From the NCBI GenBank assembly GCA_019931105.1, contig JAIOUW010000007.1:1-63651 (forward strand): DNA of 63,651 nucleotides. Direction: 5' to 3'. The DNA is from Flavobacteriaceae bacterium NBU2977 (lineage in GTDB: Bacteria; Bacteroidota; Bacteroidia; Flavobacteriales; Flavobacteriaceae). Position numbers and translations under genes: made by a program. Below the pieces are notes generated by a model. It made no database searches. It saw only the letters and a list, made by a program, of their open reading frames with translations, and was not told the origin of the DNA. Every line of letters begins with the position of its first letter. The stretch's first letter is position 1. Of the stretch, positions 33,417 through 43,158 are shown one piece after another.

Positions 33417-35126
33417 ATGAATGCCATAATGACCGCCGCCAATGCCTGGCTGACCGATTTTTTTGACACCGAGACCAAAAAAGAAATCGAACATCTCATC
33501 GCGACCGATACCGAAGAACTCAAAGATCGGTTTTATAAGGAAATGGAGTTCGGCACGGGCGGCATGCGCGGTGTAATGGGTGTCGGCACAAATCGCATCA
33601 ACAAATATACCTTGGGAAAAAGCACCCAGGGACTCGGCAACTATCTCAAAAAAGTATATCCCGGTGAAGACCTTAAGGTGGTGATCGCGTACGATTGCCG
33701 TCATAACAGCGATACCTTGGCACGAACCGTCGCCGAGGTGTTTTCGGCCAATGGCATCAAAGTGTACCTATTCTCGGCCTTACGCACCACCCCTGAACTT
33801 TCGTTTGCCGTGCGCCATTTAAAATGTCATGCCGGAATCGTGTTGACCGCATCGCATAACCCCCCAGAATATAATGGTTATAAGGTCTACTGGACAGATG
33901 GCGGACAGATCGTTCCGCCGCAGGACGGGGAAATCATCGCCGAAATCAATCGATTGGATTTTGAGGATGTGAATTTTTATGGGGATGACGAACGCATCGA
34001 ATTGATAGACAAAGAAGTCGATGAAGCTTTTATCGAAGCCTCTGTCTCGAACGGAAATTTCGATGCCGAAGGAAAGGATGATTTTAAGATCGTTTTCACT
34101 TCATTGCACGGTACTTCGATAACGGCGATACCGGCAGTATTGAAACGGGCAGGCTATACAAACGTAACGGTAATCGCAGAGCAGGCAGAACCCGACGGAA
34201 ATTTCCCGACGGTTCAATCGCCCAACCCCGAAGAGTCTGAAGCCCTTTCGATGGCCATAAAAAAAGCGGAGGAAATTGGGGCCGATATGGTCGTCGGCAC
34301 CGATCCCGATAGCGACCGTTTGGGCATCGCCGTGAGAAATCTTGATGGCCAGATGGAAATAGTCAACGGTAACCAGGCCATGATCTTGATGACAAAATTC
34401 CTTTTGGAACAACAAAGGAAGAATGGGTTTCAGGGCAATGAATTTATAGCGACAACGATCGTTTCCACTCCGATGATGGAAGTAATGGCCAACGCTTACG
34501 GCGTGGAGTTCAAGACCGCCTTGACCGGATTCAAATGGATCGGCAAGATGATCAAGGATTTTCCACAATCCAAGTTCTTGGGCGGTGGTGAAGAGAGTTT
34601 CGGGTATATGGTGGGCGACTTCGTCAGGGACAAAGATGCGGTAACCGCTACCCTACTGGCATGCGAAATCGCGACACAGGCCAAGGCCAACGGGAGCTCA
34701 TTTTATCAAGACCTCATCGATTGCTATGTCGATTACGGTTTTTATAAAGAGTATCTCGTATCCTTAACAAAAAAAGGAATCTCCGGTGCCAAGGAAATCA
34801 AACAGATGTTGAAGGATTTCAAGGAAAATCCCGTTGACTCCGTTGCCGGTTCAAAAGTGAAATTTATAGAAGATTACAATACCTCTGTTATCAAAAACGT
34901 CTTGACCGGTGAAGAGATACCGATAGATATCCCCAAAAGCAATGTACTGATCTACGAAACCAAGGACGGAACGCGAATTGCTGCAAGGCCCAGCGGCACC
35001 GAGCCCAAGGTGAAGTTTTATATCAGCACCAATGCCGAATTGAAAAAAGCCGATGATTTCAAAAAGGTCAATGCGGCCCTTGACAGTAAAATTGCGGTGA
35101 TTTTGAGCGAACTGAAACTCGATTGA
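33417..35126 (+). CDS. Phospho-sugar mutase (phosphohexomutase)
   Basis: A 569-residue alpha-D-phosphohexomutase (phosphoglucomutase/phosphomannomutase). Diagnostic loops: catalytic serine in GIVLTASHNPPEYNGYK (about 140-156), metal loop DPDSDR (about 300), sugar loop GGEESFGY (about 394) and phosphate loop RPSGTEPKVKF (about 525-535). The length is that of the PgcA-like group. An earlier in-frame start at 33321 lies inside the glycosyltransferase gene and is rejected. Its TGA overlaps the next ATG by one base. Confidence 0.9.
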   Translation: MNAIMTAANAWLTDFFDTETKKEIEHLIATDTEELKDRFYKEMEFGTGGMRGVMGVGTNRINKYTLGKSTQGLGNYLKKVYPGEDLKVVIAYDCRHNSDTLARTVAEVFSANGIKVYLFSALRTTPELSFAVRHLKCHAGIVLTASHNPPEYNGYKVYWTDGGQIVPPQDGEIIAEINRLDFEDVNFYGDDERIELIDKEVDEAFIEASVSNGNFDAEGKDDFKIVFTSLHGTSITAIPAVLKRAGYTNVTVIAEQAEPDGNFPTVQSPNPEESEALSMAIKKAEEIGADMVVGTDPDSDRLGIAVRNLDGQMEIVNGNQAMILMTKFLLEQQRKNGFQGNEFIATTIVSTPMMEVMANAYGVEFKTALTGFKWIGKMIKDFPQSKFLGGGEESFGYMVGDFVRDKDAVTATLLACEIATQAKANGSSFYQDLIDCYVDYGFYKEYLVSLTKKGISGAKEIKQMLKDFKENPVDSVAGSKVKFIEDYNTSVIKNVLTGEEIPIDIPKSNVLIYETKDGTRIAARPSGTEPKVKFYISTNAELKKADDFKKVNAALDSKIAVILSELKLD

Positions 35127-36946
35127 TGAATTATTTCAAGAAAATCCTTCGGTTCGCCAAACCTTATAGCAGATACGGTTATCTGAATATATTCTTCAAC
35201 ATTCTTTATGCACTTTTTAGCGCCCTATCATTTGCGGCTTTGATTCCGATGCTTCGGGTATTGTTCGAACAAGAAGAGCCCGTGACCCAAAAACCTGTTT
35301 TTGAAGGCATGCGTCGCGCCAAAGATTATGTGATGGATTATTTGGCCTTTCAGGTGAACGAATATGCGGGCGATGATAAAATGAAAGGTTTGGTCATGGT
35401 CATCGGTCTGGTCTTGGTCTTGTTTCTTCTGAAAAACCTGTTCAATTATCTCGCCATGTATTTCATCACCTTTCTGCGCAATGGTGTACTCAAGGATATT
35501 CGCAACGAAATGTACCGCAAGATCACCGACTTGCCCATTTCATACTATTCCGAAAAACGAAAAGGTGATGTCATCGCAAGGATCACATCAGATGTATTGG
35601 AAATACAGCACTCCTTTCTTTCGGTGCTGGAACTAATCGTTCGAGATCCCCTCACCATTATTTTTACCATTTTGGTCATGTTCAGCATAAGCGGTAAGCT
35701 AACACTCTTCGTTTTTATATTTATTCCGATTGCGGGCAGCATTATTTCTTGGATCGGTAAATCCTTAAAGAAGCAATCCGACTATGTACAAAAAGAACAA
35801 GGACATTTTTTGTCGATCGTGGAGGAAACTTTGGGCGGACTTCGGGTGATAAAGGCCTTTAATTCGGAATCAAGGTTCTTCAAAACCTTTTCGGCCTCAA
35901 CCAAACGCTTTTTCGATTTCTCGAACAAATTGCTCAACCGACAGAACCTCGCCTCGCCGACGGGGGAATTTCTTGGGATATTGGTCATCGGTGTTTTGCT
36001 ATGGTTCGGTGGAAAAATGGTTCTCGTCGAAGGCACTTTGGATGCACCATCGTTCATCGCCTATATGGGCCTCGCCTACAACATCTTGACCCCGGCAAAA
36101 TCGATAAGCAAAGCTTCCTATGGCGTAAAAAAAGGTAATGCCGCCGCCGAAAGGGTATTAGAAATCCTTGAAACTGAAAACCCGATAATCGATAAGAAAG
36201 ATGCCCTAGAAAAAGAGGGGTTCGAATCAGGAATCGAGCTAAAGAATATTTCCTTCAAATACGAAGATGAATACGTATTGCACAATTTTGATTTGAAAGT
36301 ACCCAAAGGAGATACAGTGGCCCTGGTCGGCCAGTCGGGAAGCGGCAAAAGTACCATTGCCAATCTTGTCACCCGTTTTTATGACGTAGACGAAGGGGAA
36401 ATCAAGATCGACGGAATCGACATAAAAAATATGACCAAAAAATCATTGCGCAATTTAATGGGGCTCGTCACCCAAGACTCTATTCTGTTCAATGATACCG
36501 TGGCCAAAAATATCGCCCTAGGGAAAGAAAATGCCACTTCGGAAGAAATTATCGAGGCCGCCAAGATCGCCAATGCCCATGAGTTTATCATCAATCTTCC
36601 CGATGGTTATGAAACCAATATCGGAGATGGGGGCAATAAATTGAGCGGCGGACAAAAACAGCGACTTTCCATTGCCCGGGCCGTTTTAAAGAACCCCCCG
36701 ATCATGATATTGGACGAAGCTACCTCTGCCCTCGATACCGAGAGCGAGCGTTTGGTGCAGGATGCCTTGGACAAGATGATGCGCAACCGGACGTCATTGG
36801 TCATCGCACATCGTCTTTCCACGATACAAAAGGCAAATAAAATTGTCGTACTTCAAAAAGGTGAAATTGTCGAGCAAGGAACTCACGATGAGCTTTTGAA
36901 AAAAAATGGCATCTATAGAAAATTGGTCGAAATGCAAACATTATAG
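35126..36946 (+). CDS. ABC transporter, fused permease and ATPase (MsbA-like)
   Basis: A 606-residue type I exporter half-transporter. Six membrane helices span residues 20-300; the nucleotide-binding domain starts near 345 with Walker A GQSGSGKST, Q-loop VTQDSILFND, signature LSGGQKQRLSIARA, Walker B IMILDEATSALD and the switch His in VIAHRLSTI. It forms a homodimer and probably flips lipids or lipid-linked sugars outward. It is cotranscribed with the glycosyltransferase and the mutase. Confidence 0.9.
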   Translation: MNYFKKILRFAKPYSRYGYLNIFFNILYALFSALSFAALIPMLRVLFEQEEPVTQKPVFEGMRRAKDYVMDYLAFQVNEYAGDDKMKGLVMVIGLVLVLFLLKNLFNYLAMYFITFLRNGVLKDIRNEMYRKITDLPISYYSEKRKGDVIARITSDVLEIQHSFLSVLELIVRDPLTIIFTILVMFSISGKLTLFVFIFIPIAGSIISWIGKSLKKQSDYVQKEQGHFLSIVEETLGGLRVIKAFNSESRFFKTFSASTKRFFDFSNKLLNRQNLASPTGEFLGILVIGVLLWFGGKMVLVEGTLDAPSFIAYMGLAYNILTPAKSISKASYGVKKGNAAAERVLEILETENPIIDKKDALEKEGFESGIELKNISFKYEDEYVLHNFDLKVPKGDTVALVGQSGSGKSTIANLVTRFYDVDEGEIKIDGIDIKNMTKKSLRNLMGLVTQDSILFNDTVAKNIALGKENATSEEIIEAAKIANAHEFIINLPDGYETNIGDGGNKLSGGQKQRLSIARAVLKNPPIMILDEATSALDTESERLVQDALDKMMRNRTSLVIAHRLSTIQKANKIVVLQKGEIVEQGTHDELLKKNGIYRKLVEMQTL

Positions 36947-37091
36947 CCTCTCCAAATAATGTCCAGTGCCTCTTGATATGCTACGCCAATACAAATAGGC
37001 AGGTCTTGCCAATTTATGGCATGAGGTTGAAGGTGTCGGTTAAACCTTTTAACTTTATTGGAGTCTAATTTTTGAACTTAAGCCCAAAATA

Positions 37092-37634
37092 TTGATTGCG
37101 GAGGAAACCTTAGTAAATCTATTAAAGCAATCCGATACCCAGGCAAAGGCCTTCGAGACTTTGGTCGACACCTATAAAGAACGGTTATATTGGCATATTC
37201 GTAGAATCGTGCTGAACCACGACGATGCCGATGATGTATTGCAGAATACCTTTATCAAAGTATATCGAAATATCGATGGCTTCAAGGGCGATAGCAAGCT
37301 CTATTCATGGATGTACCGCATCGCCACCAACGAATCGTTGAGCTTTTTAAAGTCCAAATCGAGAAAGTTGGGCGTAAATAACGAAGAACTCCAAGAAAGA
37401 ATGGTCGATAATTTGCAGGCCGATGTGTATTTTGAAGGTGATGAAATACAGCTCAAACTGCAAAAAGCGATTTCAATTTTACCTGAGAAACAAAAATTGG
37501 TGTTCAACATGCGGTATTATGAGGAACTCAAATATGAGGAAATCGCTGAAATCTTGCAACTTACCGTAGGAGGCTTGAAAGCCTCTTACCACTTGGCCAT
37601 AAAGAAATTGGAGGAATTTTTAAAAGAAGATTAA
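37092..37634 (+). CDS. ECF-type RNA polymerase sigma factor
   Basis: A 180-residue sigma-70 factor with region 2 (AFETLVDTYKERLYWHIRRI, DADDVLQNTFIKVYRNIDGF, SWMYRIATNESLSFLK) and region 4 (LPEKQKLVFNMRYYEELKY, IAEILQLTVGGLKASYHLA). A TTG at 37092 is the best start; no ATG lies nearby in frame. The two downstream genes are a membrane-anchored probable anti-sigma and a periplasmic 'sensor of ECF-type sigma factor'. The stimulus is unknown. Confidence 0.85.
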   Translation: MIAEETLVNLLKQSDTQAKAFETLVDTYKERLYWHIRRIVLNHDDADDVLQNTFIKVYRNIDGFKGDSKLYSWMYRIATNESLSFLKSKSRKLGVNNEELQERMVDNLQADVYFEGDEIQLKLQKAISILPEKQKLVFNMRYYEELKYEEIAEILQLTVGGLKASYHLAIKKLEEFLKED

Positions 37635-37667
37635 ACTTTTTAAACCATTGATAGTCAAATAAATGCT

Positions 37668-38198
37668 ATGAGCAATTTTGGTAAAAACGACAACTTCAAA
37701 ATCCCTAAGGACTATTTTGACGAGTTCAAGTACAAGTTGATGGCCAAACTGAACGAAGAAGATTCCGGTCCATCGTTTTCAGATGCGTACAGAGATAGCG
37801 GCTTTATCGTTCCCAAGAACTATTTTGAAACGCTGAATGAGCGTGTTGCGCAGAAGGCTGATGCCGAAAAAAGTAAGGTAGTACGGTTGCACCCTTATCG
37901 TCAATATTACATAGCTGCCGCCTCCGTCGCCGCAATATTGGTTGTTGCACTATCGGTCAAGTTGACAACAACGAAAACACCTGATTTTGAAACTTTAGGG
38001 AGTTATGATATCGAAAATTATCTAGAAAACCACGATATAGATTTTAGTGACAACGAATTGGCCGAGTTATTGCCAATGCAAGAGGTGAGGATCAACGATA
38101 TTTTAAACCAAGAAATCAACCAAGAGGGAATCGAAGATTATTTGGACCAAACCATAGAAGATGTTCAGGAATTAAACAATGTATATGATGAAGAATAA
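37668..38198 (+). CDS. Probable membrane-spanning anti-sigma factor
   Basis: A 176-residue protein with two copies of a short motif in the cytoplasmic part (NDNFKIPKDYFDEFKYKL and SGFIVPKNYFETLNERV), one membrane helix (about 82-100) and an acidic periplasmic tail (DIENYLENHDIDFSDNELAE). It lies 33 bases after the sigma gene and overlaps the next gene. The paired 'IPKDYFD/VPKNYFE' motifs are typical of Flavobacteriia proteins encoded after ECF sigma genes. Confidence 0.65.
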   Translation: MSNFGKNDNFKIPKDYFDEFKYKLMAKLNEEDSGPSFSDAYRDSGFIVPKNYFETLNERVAQKADAEKSKVVRLHPYRQYYIAAASVAAILVVALSVKLTTTKTPDFETLGSYDIENYLENHDIDFSDNELAELLPMQEVRINDILNQEINQEGIEDYLDQTIEDVQELNNVYDEE

Positions 38199-38640
38199 AA
38201 TTTCAATTTTCATTATCGTCTTGCTTGCGGTAACCAGTATATCGTACGGGCAAGGTCCTCAAAAACCAAATTTTGAGAAGATAAAGGCGCTAAAAGTCGC
38301 ATTTTTTACCGAACGATTGGCCCTGACAAGTGCCGAGGCAGAAACTTTTTGGCCTATTTATAACGAATATGAAAAAACAAGATTTCATTTAGGAAAGACC
38401 GAACATGCTGAATTTTACAGCAAATTGGGCGATGAAAATGTAAGTGAAAAGGAAGCCAGTGACTTATTGGACAAGTATTTGAAAATAGAAAAGGAAGAAG
38501 AAGAACTGGACAAGGAATTTACCCTAAAAATGAAAAAGGTACTTTCGGCCAAAAAAACATTGCTACTGATAAAGGCCGAAAAAGATTTCAAGAAACAATT
38601 GATCCGGCAATTTCGTAGAAACCATGAAGGTAGTTGGTAG
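38179..38640 (+). CDS. Periplasmic sensor of ECF-type sigma factor
   Basis: A 153-residue exported protein (signal peptide ending SYGQ) with a long helical body (KIKALKVAFFTERLALTSAE, AETFWPIYNEYEKTRF, a coiled region rich in Glu and Lys). It matches the group annotated 'sensor of ECF-type sigma factor', related to the Spy/CpxP helical fold. Possible starts are 38179, 38185 and 38188; all overlap the previous gene, so translation is coupled. Confidence 0.7.
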   Translation: MYMMKNKISIFIIVLLAVTSISYGQGPQKPNFEKIKALKVAFFTERLALTSAEAETFWPIYNEYEKTRFHLGKTEHAEFYSKLGDENVSEKEASDLLDKYLKIEKEEEELDKEFTLKMKKVLSAKKTLLLIKAEKDFKKQLIRQFRRNHEGSW

Positions 38641-38643
38641 TTC

Positions 38644-39672
38644 TTACCTGAACGCAAGTCTGGCTATTCGGTTCTTGCCCGCGGCATAGGCGATCGAGTC
38701 ATTTTGAAACCGAATCGTGTAAAAAGGTTCGTCCGACAACGCCTTCCATGTAGCTCCACCATCCTTGGAATACGAAATGCCGGTAAAGCCCAAGGCAACG
38801 ATTTCTTTGCCGTTCGAACCGGGCACGAACTGAACGCAACTTTTGTATCGCGGTTCTTGGCCATCGGCGACCAATTTCCATGTATTACCGCCATCTGTTG
38901 TTATGGCCTTGTTAGCCATGGTATTTTCGGGCTTTGTATAATCGCCACCTATAGCGAACCCTAAATTTTTATCGTAAAAATCGATGGAATAAATTCCTTG
39001 GGTCGGTTCCTCATAAAGCATGGGTGTTTTTTGAATCTGCCATGTCTTTCCCTTATCGGGCGAAAAATATATCCGGCTGCTCGTTGTTGCGATCCAGGTA
39101 TGGTCGCCGACAGTCTTGATATTCGTATTGCTCGCGGCAAAGGCACCTTCACCTTCGATTCCTTTTGGTAGTTCGTCACAAGAAAGTTTCGTCCAGTGAT
39201 GCCCGCCATCACGGGTGATGATAATCGAAAGACAGCCGTTCATGGTGTCGCCCACTGCGATTCCTTCCCGGTTGTTCCAAAACGTCATGGCGTCGTAGAA
39301 AACTTGGGCATCCTCCTCAAAATAGACCAAATCCATGGCACCGTCCTCGCCCGTCTTGTACAAAAGGGCTGGGTTGGCTACTGAGAGCATAAAAAAATCA
39401 GTGGCATTATGGGCGACGGCCCTATATTCGGGAACGATGGTATCAAATTTCTGGACATTGGCGCGGACTTTTCCACTCGACAGATCGATCGTACCGAAAG
39501 TTCCTCTATTGGCCGCAAACGCCAAACTATTGCCCATCAGCTCGATCGCGCGTATGCTCAGGGAATCTTCATAAAGAGTTTCGATTTCTACTGAAGAGAA
39601 TGGTGGTCTCTTTTCAATATCCGAACATGAGAGAACAATTGATATTAATAGTGCCAATAGCAGATTTCGCAT
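38644..39672 (-). CDS. YCF48/BNR-repeat lipoprotein
   Basis: A 342-residue lipoprotein (lipobox VLSC, Cys about 16) built of beta-propeller blades with Asp-box-like repeats: ITRDGGHHWTKL, FSPDKGKTWQIQ, ITTDGGNTWKLV, YSKDGGATWKAL. This is the photosystem II assembly factor YCF48-like/oxidoreductase-annotated group of secreted propellers. It is probably a surface or periplasmic binding protein. The ATG at 39672 is used because a -7 element sits at 39688-39695. Confidence 0.8.
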   Translation of the reverse strand: MRNLLLALLISIVLSCSDIEKRPPFSSVEIETLYEDSLSIRAIELMGNSLAFAANRGTFGTIDLSSGKVRANVQKFDTIVPEYRAVAHNATDFFMLSVANPALLYKTGEDGAMDLVYFEEDAQVFYDAMTFWNNREGIAVGDTMNGCLSIIITRDGGHHWTKLSCDELPKGIEGEGAFAASNTNIKTVGDHTWIATTSSRIYFSPDKGKTWQIQKTPMLYEEPTQGIYSIDFYDKNLGFAIGGDYTKPENTMANKAITTDGGNTWKLVADGQEPRYKSCVQFVPGSNGKEIVALGFTGISYSKDGGATWKALSDEPFYTIRFQNDSIAYAAGKNRIARLAFR

Positions 39673-39687
39673 ACCTATAAAGTTTCT

Positions 39688-39695
39688 CAAAAATA
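39688..39695 (-). promoter_or_regulatory. -7 element for the propeller lipoprotein
   Basis: TATTTTTG on the minus strand, 15 bases before ATG 39672. Confidence 0.45.
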
Positions 39696-39717
39696 ATCGG
39701 AATCAGTGGCAAAACCA

Positions 39718-39725
39718 TACCTTTG
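39718..39725 (+). promoter_or_regulatory. -7 element for the rRNA methyltransferase
   Basis: TACCTTTG, 18 bases before ATG 39744. Confidence 0.5.
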
Positions 39726-39743
39726 CAACCTTAATTTTTTGAA

Positions 39744-40955
39744 ATGAAACTCCATAGAAATCTGGTATTTGCCGTTATCGACGCATTGAATTTGATATTC
39801 AACGAGAACGAATACGCCGATAAAGTGGTCCAGAAAGTATTGAAATATGATAAACGCTGGGGTGCCCGCGACCGTGCCTTTATCGCCGAAACTGCCTATG
39901 AAATGGTTCGTTACAAAAGATTATACGCCGAGATTGCCGAGGTCAAGGCCCCTTTTGACCGATCTGACCTATTTCGTATGTGGGCAGTTTGGGCAGTTTT
40001 GAAAGGAATAAAACTACCCGATTGGAAACAGATCGAACCCACCCCTGAAAGAAGGATAAAAGGCAGGTTCGACGAACTTTCGAAAATCAGGAAATACCGC
40101 GAATCGGTCCCCGATTGGATCGATGAAATCTGTGAAAAAGCGTTGGGCGAAAAACTCTGGACAAAAGAAATCGAAGCCCTAAATCAGCAGGCCGAAGTTA
40201 TTCTGCGCACCAATACCTTAAAAACCACAAAAGCCCAATTGCGCATGGCCCTTTTGAACGAAGGTATCGTTGCCGAGCCGATCAAAGGGTATCCGTTGGC
40301 CTTACGACTTCCCGAACGTGCCAATGTTTTCGTAACGGATTCTTTCAAAAAGGGCTTTTTTGAGGTACAGGACGCCTCTTCTCAATTGGTCGCCGAATTG
40401 TTGGATGTCGAACCCGGACAGCGGGTAGTCGACACCTGTGCCGGAGCCGGTGGAAAATCATTGCATCTGGCAGCACTTATGGAAAATAAGGGCCAACTGA
40501 TCGCTATGGATATCTATGGCAGTAAATTGAAAGAACTGAAACGCCGTGCCCGAAGAAACGGAGCGCACAACATAGAGCCTCGCGAAATAACCACGAGCAA
40601 GGTTTATAAAAAGCTCTACGGAAACGCGGATAGGGTTTTGATCGATGCCCCCTGTACCGGACTTGGGGTCATTCGTAGAAATCCCGATACCAAATGGAAA
40701 TTAGAACCTGAATTCCTTGAAAAGATTACGAAAGTCCAGCATGATATAATTCGAAAGTACAGTAAAATAGTAAAACCCGGTGGCAAAATGGTCTATGCGA
40801 CCTGCTCCATACTTCCGCAAGAGAATAGCGACCAAGTCACATCGTTCTTGGCGTCGGAAGAAGGAGAACCTTTTTCGCTTATCGAAGAAAAAAAAATATA
40901 CGCCTCGCAACATGGGTTCGACGGATTCTATATGGCGCTGTTGGAGCGAAAATAA
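39744..40955 (+). CDS. RsmB-like RNA (cytosine-C5) methyltransferase
   Basis: A 403-residue enzyme of the RsmB/NOL1/NOP2/sun family. The N-terminal NusB-like helical domain (about 1-135) is followed by the SAM-binding Rossmann fold: VEPGQRVVDTCAGAGGKSLH (about 225-244), LIAMDIYGSKLKELKRRARR, DAPCTGLGVIRRNPD with one catalytic Cys and ATCSILPQENSD with the second. It methylates cytosine in 16S rRNA or tRNA. It has its own promoter. Confidence 0.88.
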   Translation: MKLHRNLVFAVIDALNLIFNENEYADKVVQKVLKYDKRWGARDRAFIAETAYEMVRYKRLYAEIAEVKAPFDRSDLFRMWAVWAVLKGIKLPDWKQIEPTPERRIKGRFDELSKIRKYRESVPDWIDEICEKALGEKLWTKEIEALNQQAEVILRTNTLKTTKAQLRMALLNEGIVAEPIKGYPLALRLPERANVFVTDSFKKGFFEVQDASSQLVAELLDVEPGQRVVDTCAGAGGKSLHLAALMENKGQLIAMDIYGSKLKELKRRARRNGAHNIEPREITTSKVYKKLYGNADRVLIDAPCTGLGVIRRNPDTKWKLEPEFLEKITKVQHDIIRKYSKIVKPGGKMVYATCSILPQENSDQVTSFLASEEGEPFSLIEEKKIYASQHGFDGFYMALLERK

Positions 40956-41007
40956 TTACATGTCACAGCAACCAATCTTTAAATCGAAGACGGTTCGAAT
41001 TCATAAA

Positions 41008-42600
41008 CTATTCCTTCAAGGTTGGGTATTCTACCCCTAACTGCTCAAGATACGTATCGTATTTGGTCTCATCATAATAAAACTTTTCCAGGTCGGCCCT
41101 GAACATCTCTTGCTTGTCTTTGTTCAAATATATGGGGGGCATGTCGCTCTCACTGATCATTGGAACAAATTTTGTTTCCTTGGTCTGTTCATTGTTAAAA
41201 TAATCCCAAGCGTCCTTTATAAGTTCAGGTTTTAAAAGGAAGTCCAAGATTGTCATCGCCTCTACCTTCGCCCCCACGACCACACCTTTATGGGCAATGG
41301 GCGTAGCCATTGAAATTGCATTACTCCAGTGATGCCCTTGTAATCCGGGAATGTTCGACGGAAAACGCATGGTAACGGTAGGTGTCTTCCAAGAAATATC
41401 ACCGATGTCATCGGAACCGCCGCTTATCGGTTCGATAACCGGCAACCCGATCGTATCCAATTTGGTGGCCAATCCTTCAATTTTTTCCGACTCGACCTCG
41501 GTCTGAACGGCTTTGGCCAGACTTTGATCCGCTTCCGACCATTCTGGCAAACCCACTTCTTTAATATTCTCGTACATGGTTTCGGCAATGACCTTGTTAA
41601 AATGTCTAGGCCAAGCCGCTCCCAATATTTTTGAATTAACCGTAGTTCCCGTCATCAAGGCGGCTCCCTTTGCAATATCATTGGCCTCATGGTACATTTC
41701 CATAATACCGTCATACTTGACGTCACGAAAATAGAACCAGATTGAAGCTTTCGATGGCACAACGTTCGGCTGATCCCCCGCATCCGTAAAAATGGAATGT
41801 GAACGTTTTAAAGGATGAAGATGCTCTCTTTTATAATTCCATGCGATATTCATCAGTTCGGCCGCATCCAAGGCACTCCTTCCACGCCAGGGGGAACCCG
41901 CCGAGTGTGCCGCTTCTCCCTCAAATGAATATTCGACCGAAATCAGCCCTGTACCCTTCGCGGGGCCATAAGAAACACTAAGGTTGTTGCTCACATGGGT
42001 GAAAATACACATGTCGATCTTGTCGAAAAGTCCATCACGCACATACCATGCCTTGGCGGCGACCAATTCTTCCGCAATACCCGGCCAAACGACCAAAGTG
42101 CCACCGATATTCTCTCGCTCCATGATTTGCTTTACCGACAATACAGCGGATATATTCAAAGGTATTCCCGCATTATGCCCCTCCCCATGACCTGGTGCTC
42201 CCTCGACAATAGGTTTGTGATAGGCCACACCTGGATATTGCGATGCTTTGGGGATACAATCGACATCACTGCCCAAGGCTATAACCGGACCCTCGCCATT
42301 GCTCCACTTGGCCAACCAAGCGGTAGGAATACCGGAAATGGAATTCTCTATGGCGAATCCGTTGTTTTCCAAGATTTCGGTAAGGTATTTTGAGGATTCC
42401 ACTTCCTGAAAACCCAATTCAGAAAAGCTGAACACCTTATCGACCATCACTTGGGATTGCTTTTTACCGGCATCTACCAGTTCGGCCGCTTCATTTTTCA
42501 GTTTTTCGATTTGTTTTTTGGAGTATTTTCTTTGAGCATTTGCCGATATGGCGAAAAAGAGCAGGGAATAGGCCACGATATTGATAACAAAGGTTTTCAT
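41008..42600 (-). CDS. M20-family amidohydrolase (AbgB-like), exported
   Basis: A 530-residue protein with signal peptide (cleavage after ANAQ). The M20/AbgB zinc-site motifs are ALGSDVDCIPKASQYPG, GHGEGHNAG, the Glu pair in GIAEELVAAK and CIFTHVSNN, and late GGSDDIGDISW. AbgB cleaves p-aminobenzoyl-glutamate in the cytoplasm, whereas this member is periplasmic and slightly longer. It could act on aminoacylated compounds taken up from outside. Confidence 0.82.
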   Translation of the reverse strand: MKTFVINIVAYSLLFFAISANAQRKYSKKQIEKLKNEAAELVDAGKKQSQVMVDKVFSFSELGFQEVESSKYLTEILENNGFAIENSISGIPTAWLAKWSNGEGPVIALGSDVDCIPKASQYPGVAYHKPIVEGAPGHGEGHNAGIPLNISAVLSVKQIMERENIGGTLVVWPGIAEELVAAKAWYVRDGLFDKIDMCIFTHVSNNLSVSYGPAKGTGLISVEYSFEGEAAHSAGSPWRGRSALDAAELMNIAWNYKREHLHPLKRSHSIFTDAGDQPNVVPSKASIWFYFRDVKYDGIMEMYHEANDIAKGAALMTGTTVNSKILGAAWPRHFNKVIAETMYENIKEVGLPEWSEADQSLAKAVQTEVESEKIEGLATKLDTIGLPVIEPISGGSDDIGDISWKTPTVTMRFPSNIPGLQGHHWSNAISMATPIAHKGVVVGAKVEAMTILDFLLKPELIKDAWDYFNNEQTKETKFVPMISESDMPPIYLNKDKQEMFRADLEKFYYDETKYDTYLEQLGVEYPTLKE

Positions 42601-42778
42601 AGGGTCGGTTTTTAATTAGCTATCTCCTAATGTAATAAAAACAATGCGAAATACTCTCGGACCAATTATGCAAGATTAAGGTCATCATGAATTTGACGGC
42701 CAGTAGCTATAAAAATGTCACTAGAATTTACAGATAATCCTGACCTTTGCAATATTCAAATATTTTAAAATAAAAGCA

Positions 42779-42925
42779 ATGACCAATAGCAACATAGCCT
42801 TGGCAACAGGTGGTAGTCGCGGACTTGGAAAAGATATGGCCCTCAATCTGGCAAAAAAAAGGAATCGACGTGGTTCTGACCTACCATACCAACTGGGCAA
42901 CGTATCGAGGCCGCAGGCGGAATAT
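42779..42925 (+). pseudogene. Short-chain dehydrogenase, 5' fragment with frameshift
   Basis: MTNSNIALATGGSRGLGKDM and ALNLAKK, the start of an SDR enzyme with the cofactor-binding TGGSRGLG, break at a run of eight A. In the next frame the fold resumes (GIDVVLTYHTNWATY) but ends after about 20 residues with no catalytic region. So it is a frameshifted, truncated relic of an oxidoreductase. The full-length reading of 42779-43054 is not a real gene. Confidence 0.65.
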
Positions 42926-43118
42926 TTCTTTAAGCACATAAAACCTGATTTATGGAAACCTAATTTTGGGGCTTTTTTTATTTCTGTGAAATCCTATTTC
43001 GAAAAGGAAGCGATAAAGAAGGTATGTTATTTTCACAGTACGGTTTCCATTTAGATCATATCAACATGCTTGGTTAACAACTCCCCAATTTCGTCTATCA
43101 AAATCCAACTCAAAATCG

Positions 43119-43126
43119 TAAATTTG
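43119..43126 (+). promoter_or_regulatory. purL promoter -7 element
   Basis: TAAATTTG, 32 bases before ATG 43159. Confidence 0.5.
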
Positions 43127-43158
43127 CACTTTCCAAAACCTAACAATTCATACTGTAC

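Noticed and set aside
42779-43054. A 91-residue intact SDR protein
   Set aside because: Only the first 27 residues belong to an SDR; the rest is out of frame.
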